Positions 40,321-53,676 of a stretch of DNA of 64,000 nucleotides are shown here, one piece after another. Within the stretch, counting starts at the first letter, position 1. Every line of letters begins with the position of its first letter. The position numbers were made by a program, and so were the translations under genes. This DNA comes from Carposina sasakii. Its lineage: Eukaryota > Arthropoda > Insecta > Lepidoptera > Carposinidae. The stretch lies in the NCBI GenBank assembly GCA_014607495.2, contig CP053153.1:5952001-6016000 (forward strand), given 5' to 3'. The notes under the pieces were generated by a model that saw only the letters and a program-made list of their open reading frames with translations, ran no database searches and was not told the origin of the DNA.

Positions 40321-42280
40321 TAATTCCACAAAACGTTTGCTAATTCGCGTCTATTCATCCCAAATAAGCACCGGGATAAATGCAAAGGCACAGTAAGTGC
40401 GAAGGTTCTTTTTAAATCCTCCGAGTTCTTTTAAATTCACTTCCCTCATTTCGGCCTGTACGGAAATTGCAAGGCGGTACCAAGTAGCGCTTACGAAGAC
40501 TATAGTCAAAGGAAGTGCTTCATTCAATGAATACAAGTTTTTGGCAGCTCAAAATTGAGGCTGCATATTTAAGAAGTAGATTCTCTCTAAACTGCCTCTT
40601 ATTTTAAGCTGCGTTCAAAGTTTTGGTTACAATAAATAGTTTAGTTAATAAAGCTAAATATTAGAATAAAGTAATCTTTCTGGTAGGAGGATATAAATAG
40701 AATTTTAGTATTATTTGAAGTGTTCACGTATACAGGCATCAGTTATGAGATTAAAGAGAACTAAAAAATACTCTTATGTTGTAGATTTTACTTAGTTTGC
40801 TTCTCGTCCATGCGTCTAGTTTGCGAAAAACAAAGCATATGTATCAAACTTCGATTGCTCTAAAATATAACCATAAAAAATATATCATAAAAATATATAC
40901 TCGTAAATAACAATTGTACCTTCACAAGCTCGCAATCGCATTATAGCCAAGTCGTACCCAACTCAAATTAGAATATAAATCCGGCTGTCCGTTAGCACAG
41001 CCACTGCGACAATCAGTGCAGTCCCCCCGACAGTCACGTACGTATTATATAATCTGTGGACTGGGCCCGCTAAATTGCTACAAGTCGGGATAAACGAAGT
41101 TGCTAGCAGAGTGCAGTTATATTCTTATACGCCCCTTCCGAGAAACACCTGAGAAACGGGTGACGCAAGTTGATACTTTTTTTCTTTATCTTCTCAAAAC
41201 AGTGTGTCGTCAAGTGTACGTAGGTACCCAAGTATTACACGGCATTATTTATTTATTTATAATTCTGTGCTAATGGAGGGGTTCTACTAGAATACATCAG
41301 GTGCATATCCTTCCATGCATGTCGTAAAAGTCGACTCTAGACAACTCGGCAGGCAATAAGCTAGCAACTTATAACTGATCATTAACAACTGTCCCCAAAG
41401 ACAAAAGAATAGTCTCGCTTCAATCCAGATAACATTGTTTAGACCTATAAAATAGGTTACAATCCATTCAAATTAAAGAATTGCATTATGCAATGTAAAA
41501 AAAAATAATGTACATTAAACTAATAGAAATTGAACTCTATAATACATCTTACGAAACAATCAGCGAGTCTAATAGACAAAGCTATCTAACTTCCGCGATA
41601 GGCTTGAAACTCGAAACGTCGACGAACTTTAATGCGGGGATCATAAATTCACGGACTTGTTCGTACTAAGTCTGTTTATTATTATGTAGGCTCAGATAAA
41701 CCCAAATTCATTAAACCTGCTGCAAAATTAATTTTATTATTTACTTAAGGCTTATTTACACATTACAAAGTGCAAGTGCGAAGTGTGAACGTATTCTCCA
41801 CACTTGCATTTCGCAATTTGTAAAAAAGGCTTTAGGTGTTAATTTTGTGATATATTTAATAATGAATATGTGCAAATAGACCTCCTTTATACCTAAAGAT
41901 AGGTATCGTTCTTAACCAATAAATCTAAGCCAAGAAAGTAATTCCTCGGCAAATAGGATTGTCTTAGTACCCAGTAAGTGCTGTACTAAAGTTCAATTTA
42001 CCTGATTGCTAACATAAGCGAAGCCCTCAAATGCTTAGATGTTTACAACTTAGTCCACTTGCAAAGTTTCCTAGATTTGTATCGTTTCGTTGGCTACGTC
42101 GAATCAAGTTTGATGTTAGAGTTATTTGGTCGGTACATGGAAGTTTGAAAACTAGTTACAAACATGTGTTTGGTGTAAAACGTATAGTAGTAAACTGAGG
42201 ACTCAAACTGTATGCGTAGACGAGGTACACGCGGTGTCTCATGTTAAATTTTCAACAAAAAGTTCTTTATTTTATTTATT
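40321..42280. other. No recognised gene
   Basis: Mixed AT-rich sequence with no exon or element I can name. TATAAAT at 40,974 followed by ATCAGTG near 41,012 resembles core promoter pieces, but spacing is long and no exon follows. Confidence 0.5.
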
Positions 42281-42490
42281 TACTAGCGGCCGCCCACGGC
42301 TTCGCCTGCGTGAGAGTGCATTAGTCCCGTGCGAAGCCGAATTGAGTCCCTAGTTATACATTATAAACCTTCCTCGTGAATCACTCTATCTATTTTAAAA
42401 AAACCGCATCAAAATCCGATCCCTAGTTTGACAAAGGCAGGCATGTATGCGGTCACACAAAAACCGGTTAGGTTTATCTGGATACCGGTG
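42281..42490 (+). repeat. Lepidopteran GCCGCCCACGGCTTCGCC repeat fragment
   Basis: Begins CTAGCGGCCGCCCACGGCTT, the same family as the repeats at 44,517 and 44,709. Confidence 0.6.
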
Positions 42491-42987
42491 GTATAATCGA
42501 TAATGATGATGAAAGGAAAGGTCAAAAAATCCACAAAACGAAATTAAATATTTGTCAAAACCTACCTACTTATACTCGGTTGCACCCATAAAGAATGCGT
42601 GTTTAAGTTTTACTCGAAGTGAATAAATATCACTTACAAATATAATATTAAGTTCACTGATGATACGTACTCGCTGAACATCACACGCAACGATAACAAT
42701 CAAAATCAACACGAAAACTTCAATATCGATATATTTTCACGGTATGCTTGCTACCCACTCGATACAACCCGGAATAATTGCAATACAAAAGCGAAAACTC
42801 GATACCAACCTACGAAGCAACCAATTAAAATGTTTATTATTTGTGAGTAAAAAGAAATATTATATTATTTATCATAATTTACATTTTTTTACAATATCCA
42901 ATATTCGCATAGTGGTATATCGTCTTTAGATAATACATTTTTCGCCAAAGAATAAAATGAGTTGCTTTTCCATTGGTCTCTTAAGAT

Positions 42988-43095
42988 CCGGTACCGTCAC
43001 ACATATAGCGGCCGACAAACTTCTTACATGTCGGCACCGTAAAGACGGCTGTCTTTTTGCGTTTGTAGGGCCGCTATATAATGGCACCGCTATCC
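42988..43095. mobile_element. Short hairpin MITE
   Basis: Arms of about 30 bp: left cggtaccgtcacacatatag then CGGCCGACAAAC, right gtttgtagggccgctatata then atggcaccg in inverted match. About 108 bp; no coding. Confidence 0.6.
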
Positions 43096-43815
43096 TAGGA
43101 AAGGAACCGAGAATAAAATTTTGTGAATATTTTTGTCTCTAGATGGATCCAAGGACAGTTTTATTTAAGATATTACAAATATGTTGATACTACAGGATGT
43201 AATAAAAAAGTTAATGTAGTCTGTCTATTATTTGCGATTCCACATATATACTTTACACGTGTTTTCAAGTAGTACCTATAATTATCTTTACGCATGTAGG
43301 TGTACAATACGCCACATAATAGAGGTAGAAATGTAAAACCGCAGAAATTTGAGGTATTTTCAAATAACGTTATGTAAAAATATAAAAACGGAGGATCAGT
43401 TGGCAAGACCGTCATAAATTGCTTGAAAAGAAATTTCGTGTATTGCGTTCGCTAAGTGCCTAATCAACATTACTAGTAAACTACATTAGGAAGGCATTAT
43501 GAAGAAACTGAGGTAGTAGTTAACAACTAACATAAAAACACAGTTAGCTAGGAAGGTCAAAGTGGTGATAGTAAAGCTTAGGGCGAATTCAGATAAAGAT
43601 TTAAAACGTATGCACGTGGCTGTAGGATCTCGTCCTGATCTTGTAGTTCTGACTGCGCCATTTTTAAAGCACAGCCGTTTGTATGTTGAAGGCATATTGA
43701 ATAATACAGCTACGTATTACAAAACTACTGGGACTGCTGGTAATAATAATGGCTTCTGGAACTTTTCCACTTAATTAATCAGATTAGGTTATGTTAGACC
43801 TGTTAGAACAACAAT

Positions 43816-43849
43816 GCACGAGCCGAGCGAGCGAAGCGAGCGTATCGCG
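43816..43849 (+). repeat. GAGCGAGCG motif repeat, copy 2
   Basis: Same GCACGAGCCGAGCGAGCGAA core and GCGTATCGCG end as at 30,357. Confidence 0.7.
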
Positions 43850-44516
43850 AGAGCTAACTGGCGAAGTGCTATAGAAGGATTTCTCTTTCGATTATTATAC
43901 AAAATACTTAGGGTCTCTCCAATTTAATATACCTTGTTTCGAATATCCTACTGATTGTCAGTGACACGGCCATTAGGTTGCCTGTCTGTTCATATCTGTG
44001 CCATGGATTATTGTGAACTCTATAACTTTTTACCTTTTCGACAGATGGTAGGTATAAGCCTGCCACCATTTTTTATCGAAAAAATAACTTTGTTCGTGTT
44101 ATGGTATGCAGCTATACTATTATTTACTTTATTAGTTTTTAACTAAACTTACTTGGAAAACGGTGCATCTGGCGCGGCTTAGTATGAGGCAGTTCACATA
44201 ATCACGTTAATCAAACAATTTATTTAGTCATATAAACTTATCCAATCTTGTGCGGTCTCAGTAACTAAGCAATATATGCCATGACTTATCGGCTTTTTAT
44301 GTCCAATTACCTGTCGTAGAATATTATTCATCGTCTTCCTGCCCTGTTCCCATTGATTTGGAGTCGGCGCAATATGTTCTTTTCTTCAATTCATCCTTAT
44401 TATCCGTCATCTCATTGCTCATTTAATAACAAATAATATATTAAAACAATAATATCAAAAATGTGTCATTTATAAATGAAAAGCGTGGTTATGTTTACCT
44501 ACCAATTTATATAATA

Positions 44517-45008
44517 TACTAGCTGTTGCCCACGGTTCCGCTCGCGTGGATGTTGCTTAATGCGTGAAAGGTGTATGAAAAATAGATAGTACCAGATTTG
44601 AGAATGCTGACGCCCTACTGAATATGCCTATAAAATTTCATAAAAATCGGTTAAGCCTTTTTGGAGAAGTATGGTAACTAACATTGTGACACGTGAATTT
44701 TATATACCTACTAGTGGACGCCCGCGACTTCGTCCGCGTGGAAATTGAATTGTAGCTTATATGACACGTTTGTCGGTTTACCAAAGCAGCGCCATCTATT
44801 GATTACTTACTCAACCAAGTCGAAAGGTATAACAGACAAATAATTAGCAATAAATTAAAATTGCGACTATAATTTGAGATTTAAACTATCCTATCTCTCA
44901 AGTTGGATCGAACTGCACATGGTGTGCGAATTTTATTATAATCGGTTAAGTGGTTTAGGAGTCCATTGAGGACAAACATTGTGACACGAGATTTATATAT
45001 ATTAAGAT
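44517..45008 (+). repeat. Two adjacent copies of a lepidopteran dispersed repeat
   Basis: Copy one (44,517-44,705) starts ctagctgttgcccacggttc; copy two (44,709-45,008) starts ctagtggacgcccgcgactt. Both end with the shared tail aaaatcggttaag, acattgtgacacg and attttatata or similar. Likely LINE/SINE 3' ends. Confidence 0.7.
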
Positions 45009-47552
45009 AAGAAGATATGAATGGAAAGCGTGGTTACGTTTACCTGTGAGCGGATAGGTAGATACATAACAGTTGCATAATTGATATGCTCATGTGCTTG
45101 CCGTTTCCAATCCAGACCTTGGGGATAATAGTGTGAGACGCAGTTAATTATGCGATTATGAAGAATATATACATCACCTTATTTACCCCTTTTTATTATA
45201 AATTACCAGTGTCGATATTTCATGCGTAAATGTAAAGCAAAGGACAATAGAGACAACGTCGCCGTCGTACCATTCCATTACAATTTGAAGTAATAATTTT
45301 TTTGGTAATTATCCAACTAAACCTCGTTAATTAACAAATAGCTTTTCTGATATTAATTTAAATTAAAAATGTTCTCTTCTTTTTTGTGTCCCATAATGCA
45401 AAACTTTATGACACTTTCTATTTAGATAGTGTTCTGCGTACATTGTGTCGAGTCTCAATTTGATATTTAATGAAACTATTAATAAATTTAACTAAATGGT
45501 TCAGAGGGTTTTCGTATTTTATGGATTTCACATGTCTCTTTATTGAAAACTGAAAAAATAGGGATTTTATAAAGTAATTAAATATTTTCGGATGATATAC
45601 TTTGCAACAGAACATTTTTGCTCAACCTAGAACCAGCAGAGTAAGTCCATAGCCTATTTATTGTATGTGATGCAGTCCTGTGATGATGAGGTCTTCGATC
45701 AAGAATAAGCTTCGTGAGTATAAAAATAATACTTATTAATGACGAAGCAAGAATCCAATTTCTCATTAATAGCAAAAACGTGTGTACCGAATGAGCATTA
45801 TTAGCGGTGCATAAACCAGACAAGTTAGCGTTAGACTATCTCTTGGACACTTCCCTCATTAATCATAAGTTAAGGAAGTTCCCCCTAACTGGGATAACTG
45901 GGCTCGTATACCAGAGGCGCTATTAATGTTCTAGTGTTCTTTACTAACTTGTTACCTGCCCATAAATATATTAGGCGAAGTTTGATGGAACCGCCTGGAC
46001 GTGAGCATGGAGAAAACAAACGCATAAAATCTTAAGCGACTCGGAGTAATTTGCACGCATACTCTACGCCCAGTCACAGAATAAATACTTATAGATAACA
46101 GCAGTTAAATGATTTTTACAAAAAATTACATAAGAAGAACAGACAATATAACTTACCTTGGCATTGTTAACCAGAACCTCCAAAACGTATACTTAGAAGT
46201 ACCTTGAGACTTTTACGCAATTCGCTAGTCTCACGGAATTCTATATGGCGATTACCAATTCGTCGTCGCTCTGTTATAAGTTTGTTGTGCGTATACTTAT
46301 ATGATTATAAACAGTTCTTAAACTCGAAATCAGAGAAAAAGTTTGAGCTGAGAGGAAAATTTCTGCCAAGAATAGATTTTACACGTTATACCAAATCGAG
46401 CTAAGTTCGAAAATAGTATAAGTACTAAGTGATTTTGCATGTTGAAACATAAAGGAACTTCCATTTCAGCCTAATTCCTGTCCCGTTTAAATTCAAATGA
46501 AATACCGCATATTTACCTGCGAGCTCGTACCTATCTGGCATCTGTCTTTGTTATTGCTACTTTGTTGTCAATATATTTATGACGTTTATGACAGGTACAA
46601 TTATTAAGATTTACGCCAGTATTGTTATTAGGTATGTATAATTGTATAGTCAGAATAAAATGAATAGGTTTTCAAAAATGATTTTCTTCCAGCAAGAATT
46701 CTTTACCTTTGACCGTGTCTTCATTTACCATCAAATAAGGCAATAAATCATAGTCACCTATCCATATTCAAATGTAGGGTGACAAACGTTGTGTATTAGT
46801 ATAACTACTTTTCATTTTTTTTGTGCACATATAAAGAAAAATAAACACAATAAATAACTAATCGTACAAAGGCAGAACTTATAATAATTTTAAGAACTTT
46901 TCTGTACTCTAAATGTACAGAAATGAAATTTTCGCCTCAGCTGGCATACTTATAACACTTTTAAAATATGTGCTAAATAGGTCATATGCAAGCTTTCTAC
47001 TCCAGTACAGGAACTAGAATGGAACACATGGCACCGTATCTACATTTTTTATCGACGTATTAAGCAAAACTAGTGTAAAACACAACAGTGTCGCGTGTCG
47101 CAAGTCTATAAAATTTTCTAATTAATGACCACGACGCCAGTCGTTTATGTTAATATAGGCAATTTTTCTTTACACTAATGCTCGTCTTTGAGTTCAACGC
47201 TCTTGAAGCCCTGCTTTGCAATTTCAGTGGTTTCCAGATGTTATCTCTATCAATTATGGGCCATAAAACGTAATGACTTCATCGTAAATCTTCAGTTTAC
47301 ACGACACAAAATTTTACTGGTGTTGAATAAATTGGGGTCGAGTGGCTGAAGAACATAATTTAATAGATATACCAAGGTATGGCCTGGTAGGATGATGAAA
47401 GAAATTGAAATGAACGTGACAATTTTATATATTATCGTCTGCTATCCGTTTCTTGCCAGGACGGTAGTAATCAAACCAAACCTTGTACTTAAGTTATTTC
47501 ATACTGTATAAACAAATTATAAATATGACAATATAATTTAATATCTTTATTA
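45009..47552. other. No recognised gene
   Basis: AT-rich sequence without supported exon, RNA gene or element. Confidence 0.5.
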
Positions 47553-48285
47553 ATGAATGACATACATGAATGCATTATTAACTCAAAATTTCTGCTGTAT
47601 GCCGACGACCTAAAGGTGTATAGGCGGATATCTAGAGTCGAAGATGAATTAGGGCTCCAGGAGGACATCAATAGAGTTTATGAATGGTGTATTAGTAACA
47701 AGATGGAATTGAACACTAATAAATGTTATCACATCAAGTTTAGTCGTAAACGGGCCCAGCGTGTCAGTAACTATTTTATAGATAACCAAAACGTGAAGAA
47801 GGTCAATGAAATTAGAGATTTTGGTGTTATAATATTAGATGCAAAATTAACTTTTATTAAACAAATAGATAGGGTTGTCAGCAAGAGTTTTAGTATGTTA
47901 GGTGTTGTTTTACGGAATACCCGTGAATTTAAATCAGAGACTGCTCTAAAGGTACTTTATTACTCCTTGGTCAGAAGTCACCTTGAATATTGCCCAATGG
48001 TTTGGAATCCCTTCTATCAGTGTCATGTTGATCATCTGGAGAGAGTACAAAAAAGGTTTTTAAAAGACTAGCTTATGCCACATGGAATTATTACAGCACA
48101 CCAGAATACAAAAATAGATTAAATCTGTTTGGAATTAAAACGCTGCAAGGCCGCAGAAAACTCTTAAGTTTAACTTTTCTTCATGGTATTCTCAACGATA
48201 ATAGTGACAGCTCTCTTTTGGTATCTGATATATTGTTAAGTGTGCCGAGAGCTTCTGCTCGTCTGTGCAACTATAAATGCTCGAG
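47553..48285 (+). mobile_element. LINE reverse-transcriptase fragment
   Basis: YADD lies near the start (KFLLYADDLKVYRR), then LNTNKCYHIKFSRK, EIRDFGVIILDAKL and LYYSLVRSHLEYCPMVWNP, typical of LINE RT thumb and C-terminal parts. A frame change near 48,066 leads into further related sequence (NRLNLFGIKTLQGRRKLL). Both ends are truncated. Confidence 0.85.
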
Positions 48286-48289
48286 CACA

Positions 48290-48407
48290 CCGGATGCGTG
48301 TGCGTGCACGTAAGCGTAGACGTATACGTACCTCTGAGTTGTAATGTATGGAACTGTATAGGCACGGGCAGACCGGATGCGTATGCGTATACGTAAGCAT
48401 AGACGTC
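48290..48407 (+). repeat. Direct repeat of a 35-bp CG-containing segment
   Basis: ACCGGATGCGTGTGCGTGCA continuing to tagacgt (48,290-48,325) recurs with changes at 48,372-48,407, 82 bp on. Confidence 0.65.
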
Positions 48408-48428
48408 AAGTGGTGACAGTTCTATATT

Positions 48429-48504
48429 CATGGAGAAAAATGATCGTGATGATGAGGAGATTTCGTAGTATTCGAGAACGTTGACCACCAAAAAACAGCC
48501 TGTA
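48429..48504 (-). mobile_element. MITE family M1, end fragment
   Basis: Inverted left-end piece of M1, from catggagaaaaatgatcg to aaacagcctgta. Confidence 0.75.
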
Positions 48505-51485
48505 TAGTTGGGGGTACGGGAAGACTAGACATTTTGGTAAAAAATCGTGGGAAACAGCTAGTGTGTAATAATTATATCATTTTCGTTATAATATCACGTT
48601 TATATCCCGTAGCAGTGCGAACACGGTTCTGCCATCTAGGCCACTCGGGCACTTAAAATGTCTCCTGGATGAGTGACTCAACTTAGTTTCAAGACTTTTG
48701 ACTGGAAATACTCTAGAAATTTTATATCTGAGATGCTAATGGCGGTCGCTAGTTTAAAAACTGTTCTTTGATATTAAAATTTTCAATTGCTTTATAAGAT
48801 TTGTCATTTACTGGGTCAACATTCTGTACCTATAATGTCATCAAAAACAGCTAGAAGAAGAAAGAAGTTGCTCGCAAACTCGCAACAGATAGTTTGACAT
48901 AATTAAGAAATTCCAGTTTCATCGATTTTGGTTATATTTGAAACTACATATTTGATGAGTTCTCGTAAACCCGGATATTTGGTCGAATCGTTTTATAAGT
49001 TTCAGATAAACTATCTTGTTTAAATGAGCTATTAATATCCAAATAACTTTGTTTCATTTTAGAATTAAATATAAGCATTTTAGAAGTAAATATAATTATG
49101 TATGGCCGTAATGTATCTATATCAGAATCATTAGTGTATCACTTATTCATGTTTTGTTCGTCATCCATTTTCATTTTATTTTAATTAATATGTCGAAACT
49201 GTCGCCCCATGTCAGCACAGCTGAACCATGAGCACTTGAAGAATTCATTGCAAGTGTCGGCAGCCGTTCCCGCCTCGTGAGATTTTACCTGCATATTCAA
49301 GCTTTTAGGCCAGTAGGGTGAGTATGCGATGTGTGATACTAAGTTATATAGATATTTTAATACGTAATCAGCACAGAACTTTACCCATATGTGGAGCAAA
49401 TACTTCGTGGTATACATTTTTAAGCCCAATATGATGGCGTAGTCGTGAACGTAAGGAACAATAGTTATCCTCGCCTATTCGTGGTGCATATTGTGGTGGA
49501 TTGTTGACGAAAATTTATTCTACGTGTCCCTTTCTGTATCAACCAATTACCATAATTGAGAATGAAAAGGAATAGGCAGCTAATTTTAATGTTAGGATTA
49601 AGAATTGCCATCAGAATCGTCTACAATGCCATATAACAGGACAAGGCCCTAGTACCAAGCTAAAACACTACATAGAATGACTTGGTAACATTTCTTATTG
49701 ACTCTACATTGTTTCAATGGTTGTGCTCAAAAAGCACTGGCTCACTCATTAACGTGGTACTTAAAATAACAAGTAAATAGGTGTGCAAATTACACACTTT
49801 CCCCAAACTTTTTGGAGATAAAAGGTGTGAATATTTACGTACCTATGATAATTTAACATAAAATAGTAAATGATTACAGTTCAGTTAGGTAAATGAGGCG
49901 TGAAGGAATATTTCGTCCACGTAAAATGTGGAATTTTCATTTTTTATTTCTCGAGTAAAAACATATCCACACAAATTCCAAAGTCATAGTCGCCTAGTAC
50001 TTATATATCAAGGAGTTTGTATTACGTATGGTTCTTTACTTAGAGGCTTGTAGACCACTTATTACTTAATTTACAAGCTAAAAGGAAACTCTCTATAGTA
50101 CAGGAAAAATGGGCTACGTTTCGTAACACAAAGCAGCGAAAGGTAAGCATGTAATATTTTCTTAATGTACCTAACGTTGGCTTTCCGCTAAGCGACTGAA
50201 ACAACATGATATACCTACATGTTTTTGCTGCCATGTTTTTTTATTTAAATATGGATTATGAAATACTTTAGGCATCGAAATTTGACCCTTTATAGAACTA
50301 ATTTTAACCTTACATAGAAATCGTGTACATTTTAAAGTTCTAAGTCCTACCACACTCCATGAGATAAATTAATGATACTCACATAGTTTTAAGTTATAGT
50401 TTGATTCCAAATTTTAATAAGTGAACCGATTAGAAAAAATATTGTGCATCCCTGGAATCCTGGTTGGGGTGAATGCGTCTACATAAAACAAGGAAAGTTA
50501 GACGCCATAGCCCCAAGTATTTTTGTTCAACTAATCCTTAACTAAGCGCAGTGTGCATGACATTACAAATGCACACACACACACACACACACTTCACGAC
50601 ATATTAACTTAGTTCCACACTAATATCCCTAAGGTCTTGACGTGTCGTGTGTACTAAGCAACGTTATATAAATACATAGATAAGTAAAGAAACATCCATG
50701 ACTCAGAAACAAACATCGATATTTATCATGTTACCTTCATTATTTATTTAAGTTTGCACCTATCGGGATTCGAACCGGCTACAAAGCTATATTTATATAT
50801 AGATCCTAACACTTTAGTATAGTTTAAAGGATCAAGTTTAACTTAAGCTACCTGTTGCAAAGCGGTTGACAAAGTTACGGAGCCCGCTCTAAGAGCTAAG
50901 TGTTATACATAATAGTTGGGTACAGGTGTCGGTAAGCACAGGTGCTTGCTTCGAATCCTGTCGGAATTAATTCCGAATTATTGCTATCAAAGTAACGACT
51001 ATATCTATACCAAGGTACAAAATACAGGACTCATATCAGGACTTATACTAACTGTTAACGCCACAAACTCTCTAAAAAGCAAGTAATTAATGGAAGGCAA
51101 CCTAAATTTCTTTCCATAGGCAACATATTTTTTATACAAATTCGCTATACCAAGTGGCTTCTTGCAAGAAATCTTTGCTAGGTAGATACGCCTTCGTACA
51201 TTATTGATATAAACATTTTTTGTATGAAATGATTGTGTACAAAAAATTCCCGGGCCGAAAATTCTGTAATGCAAATCACTCGAATTGCCTACTCTACCGA
51301 CTATTAACTAAGTATCATAAGTTAATAATAATGTATTTTTTTATTTATGGTCGTTTTAACATCGAGGTCATTAACGACCACCAATTAACTTGATAAAATA
51401 TTATTATTAAATATTCATAATTTATCTAACCTAAATTATGTTCATGTAATAAAACCTAAAATTACATATTAACTACCTACAAATA
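48505..51485. other. No recognised gene
   Basis: AT-rich; contains an (AC)n microsatellite at about 50,571-50,591. No exon or named element supported. Confidence 0.5.
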
Positions 51486-51671
51486 GAAGACGGCCTGCAA
51501 ATCCTCCGCCGATGGCAGCGTGCCCAAAAGGCTGGCCGCGTTGCCCCGATGTATAGCGAGGCTTACGCGTTGGCCAAAATGGGTACCAGCCCTCTGGTCA
51601 TGGGATGCTTCGACCAATCTTTTAGAAATACCCCTGAAGAGGGCATGCGCAACCGGAAAATAAACTTATAA
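51486..51671 (+). other. Isolated GC-rich coding-like fragment
   Basis: An open frame without ATG encodes about 61 residues (EDGLQILRRWQRAQKAG, then MYSEAYALAKMG and EEGMRNRK) ending TAA. Base composition is clearly richer in GC than its AT-rich surroundings. I do not recognise it; it may be a last exon or a retroelement piece. Confidence 0.35.
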
Positions 51672-51868
51672 ATATTGATTAATTAATTTATGTATTTATT
51701 TTATTTAGAACACCAAAGAGCACAACAAAATAATTATGCTAGTTATAAAATAACCTTAACATAAGCCAAGAAACAGGTGTCCCTAATGTTACATAATATT
51801 TTATCTCTGAGCGGACAATTATTTTAGTAGGTACATATAGTTTTTGTTTTATAAGCTATGATACAAAA

Positions 51869-52085
51869 AATAAGTTATGAAAATGTAAATGTTACTAATT
51901 CCTTGACACGCAGATACAAGTCAGGACAGTACATTATTAAAACTAACAATGGAAGGCAAGAGATGCATAATGATAATTAAGTTACAAATAATAAGTTATG
52001 AAAATGTAAATGTAAATGTTACTAATCTCTTGATACGCAAATATAAGTCAGAATAGTACATTATTAAAACTCACAATGGAATGAT
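51869..52085 (+). repeat. Tandem duplication, about 121-bp period
   Basis: aagttatgaaaatgtaaatg through cagtacattattaaaact is present at about 51,869-51,955 and again at 51,990-52,080. Confidence 0.75.
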
Positions 52086-52199
52086 AGTAATAAATTATAA
52101 ATTAATGATAAATTAAGAAATAAAGAATAATCAGGTAAAATCAAATCAAGCTTAAGAAATTCTAGCGATTTTGTATATCCATTTTCATTTAGACAATCG

Positions 52200-52935
52200 A
52201 TAAATACATTTGGTATTTACATTTAGTTTACTGTTAATCTTTCCTGGCTATAACCCAAACAATCAATTAATATATGGGAAATAGATACGTCAGAATTACA
52301 TCGATCACACTTATTTCTATGCTTTTTTGTTATTAGGTGGATATGAGTAAGATTGGTATGGCCAATACGAATTTCTGGTTATCACCGTTTGATCATTTCT
52401 ATTTGCAAACAATGTTGGCTTTTTATCAAAGATAAACATAGATTTGCGTATTTGAACTAATTTCTTATCTATCCAAATTTCATTCCATTTCATTTTAACA
52501 CATAGCTTCTCATAATTAATCATGTCAATTTGGTTCCTTTGAAGCGTATCGCATTATATTTATTTATTTAGTAGCTTCCCTTGCCTCAAAATCCGATTAC
52601 CTTGATGACCAGGTATCCAAATCAACTCAATAACTTTATTTGAGCTAATTTATTTCCAACATTAATTCTTGTATATGTTTTATCATCGGCTCCGTATTTC
52701 CTAAGTTACTTATAGCCATAAGACGTGATTTGGAATCACTGAACATAGTATTATAATAATGTATTGTTTCATTGTATTGTGTTAATAAATTATATTCACA
52801 TTTACCTATAGATAAAAGCGTTAAACACGATTCGTGTTCACGAAGTATGTATAAAAATAACATAAAAGTATCGTAACGAAAATATGAAATACATTTACCG
52901 TAAGTAATATTATTTTGGAGCATCAAAGGGCTCAT
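52200..52935 (-). mobile_element. LINE 3' fragment with RNase H domain
   Basis: On the minus strand: FSDSKSRLMAISNLGNTEP, then KVIELIWIPGHQGN, matching RNase H motifs, then KCDRCNSDVSISHILIDC, the Cys-His tail of RNase H-bearing LINEs (I or Loa type). The frame is interrupted. 5' parts are missing. Confidence 0.78.
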
Positions 52936-53412
52936 GCGAATGAGCTAATGTAACATCGATGATATCGTATGATTCCCGTCTCGGCAAGTCAATGTATCTT
53001 ACAGGTTATACATACAGGACCACTCTAATATAATTAATCAAATATTGGTCGATTCGATTCTTGGAGTGTATTGAAGATGTTATTAAAGAAAAGTAATATT
53101 ACTTACGTATTACTGTGGTATTAGTAAGTAGGTACGTATATACAGTCAATTCCGTATATTTGAGTGTTGTTTTATTTATTATAGGCGTAGTGACGAATAT
53201 TGAGAAGGGTATGTTGAGATGGTTTGTTTGTTGGAAGGATGAAAGAAAGTAAAATTATGAAAAAAAAACAACGAAAGAGTGGAAGAGGTCTTCCGTCGTA
53301 TTTTCACTGACCAAATTATAAAAATCGTAGTAAAAGGTTCCGTCGAGAGTATACTAAACAGACGGGCGTGCATAAAACATATTATGACAGTAGAGGCCGT
53401 GAAAGAAGTGTA
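52936..53412. other. No recognised feature
   Basis: Short AT-rich stretch between the RNase H fragment and the M2 MITE; nothing recognised. Confidence 0.5.
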
Positions 53413-53676
53413 TACAGGGTGTAACAGAAAGGGTATGTTAAGCGAAAAGTTATGTAGATAGCCCACTATAGAGAACCTATTTCCAAAATTTGAGACTCGA
53501 AATCACATATTTATTTTTCAAGATTGTATGAACATTCCTGAGTTGTTTCGGAATTCTCCACACTACCTAGAAATAATTATTTGTGATTTCGAGTCTGAAT
53601 TTTTGTAGGTAGATTTCTTTAAGTGGGCTGTTTACATAGCTTTTCGCTTAACATACCCCTTTTGTTACACCCTGTA
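53413..53676. mobile_element. Mariner-type MITE, family M2, copy 2
   Basis: 264 bp with long inverted ends: TACAGGGTGTAACAGAAAGG at left, CCTTTTGTTACACCCTGTA at right, flanked by TA. About 90% like the copy at 28,732. Confidence 0.88.

Larger units (their letters stand above)
42491..44516. other. No recognised gene
   Basis: AT-rich. It contains the hairpin MITE at 42,988-43,095 and the motif repeat at 43,816. Short ORFs show no family features. Confidence 0.5.

Noticed and set aside
40974..41018. Core promoter (TATAAAT plus ATCAGTG)
   Set aside because: Spacing is about 39 bases, longer than usual, and no exon was found downstream.
50855..50985. tRNA gene or tRNA-derived SINE (GCTTCGAATCC-like box)
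   Set aside because: A B-box-like string alone; no cloverleaf or A box could be fitted.
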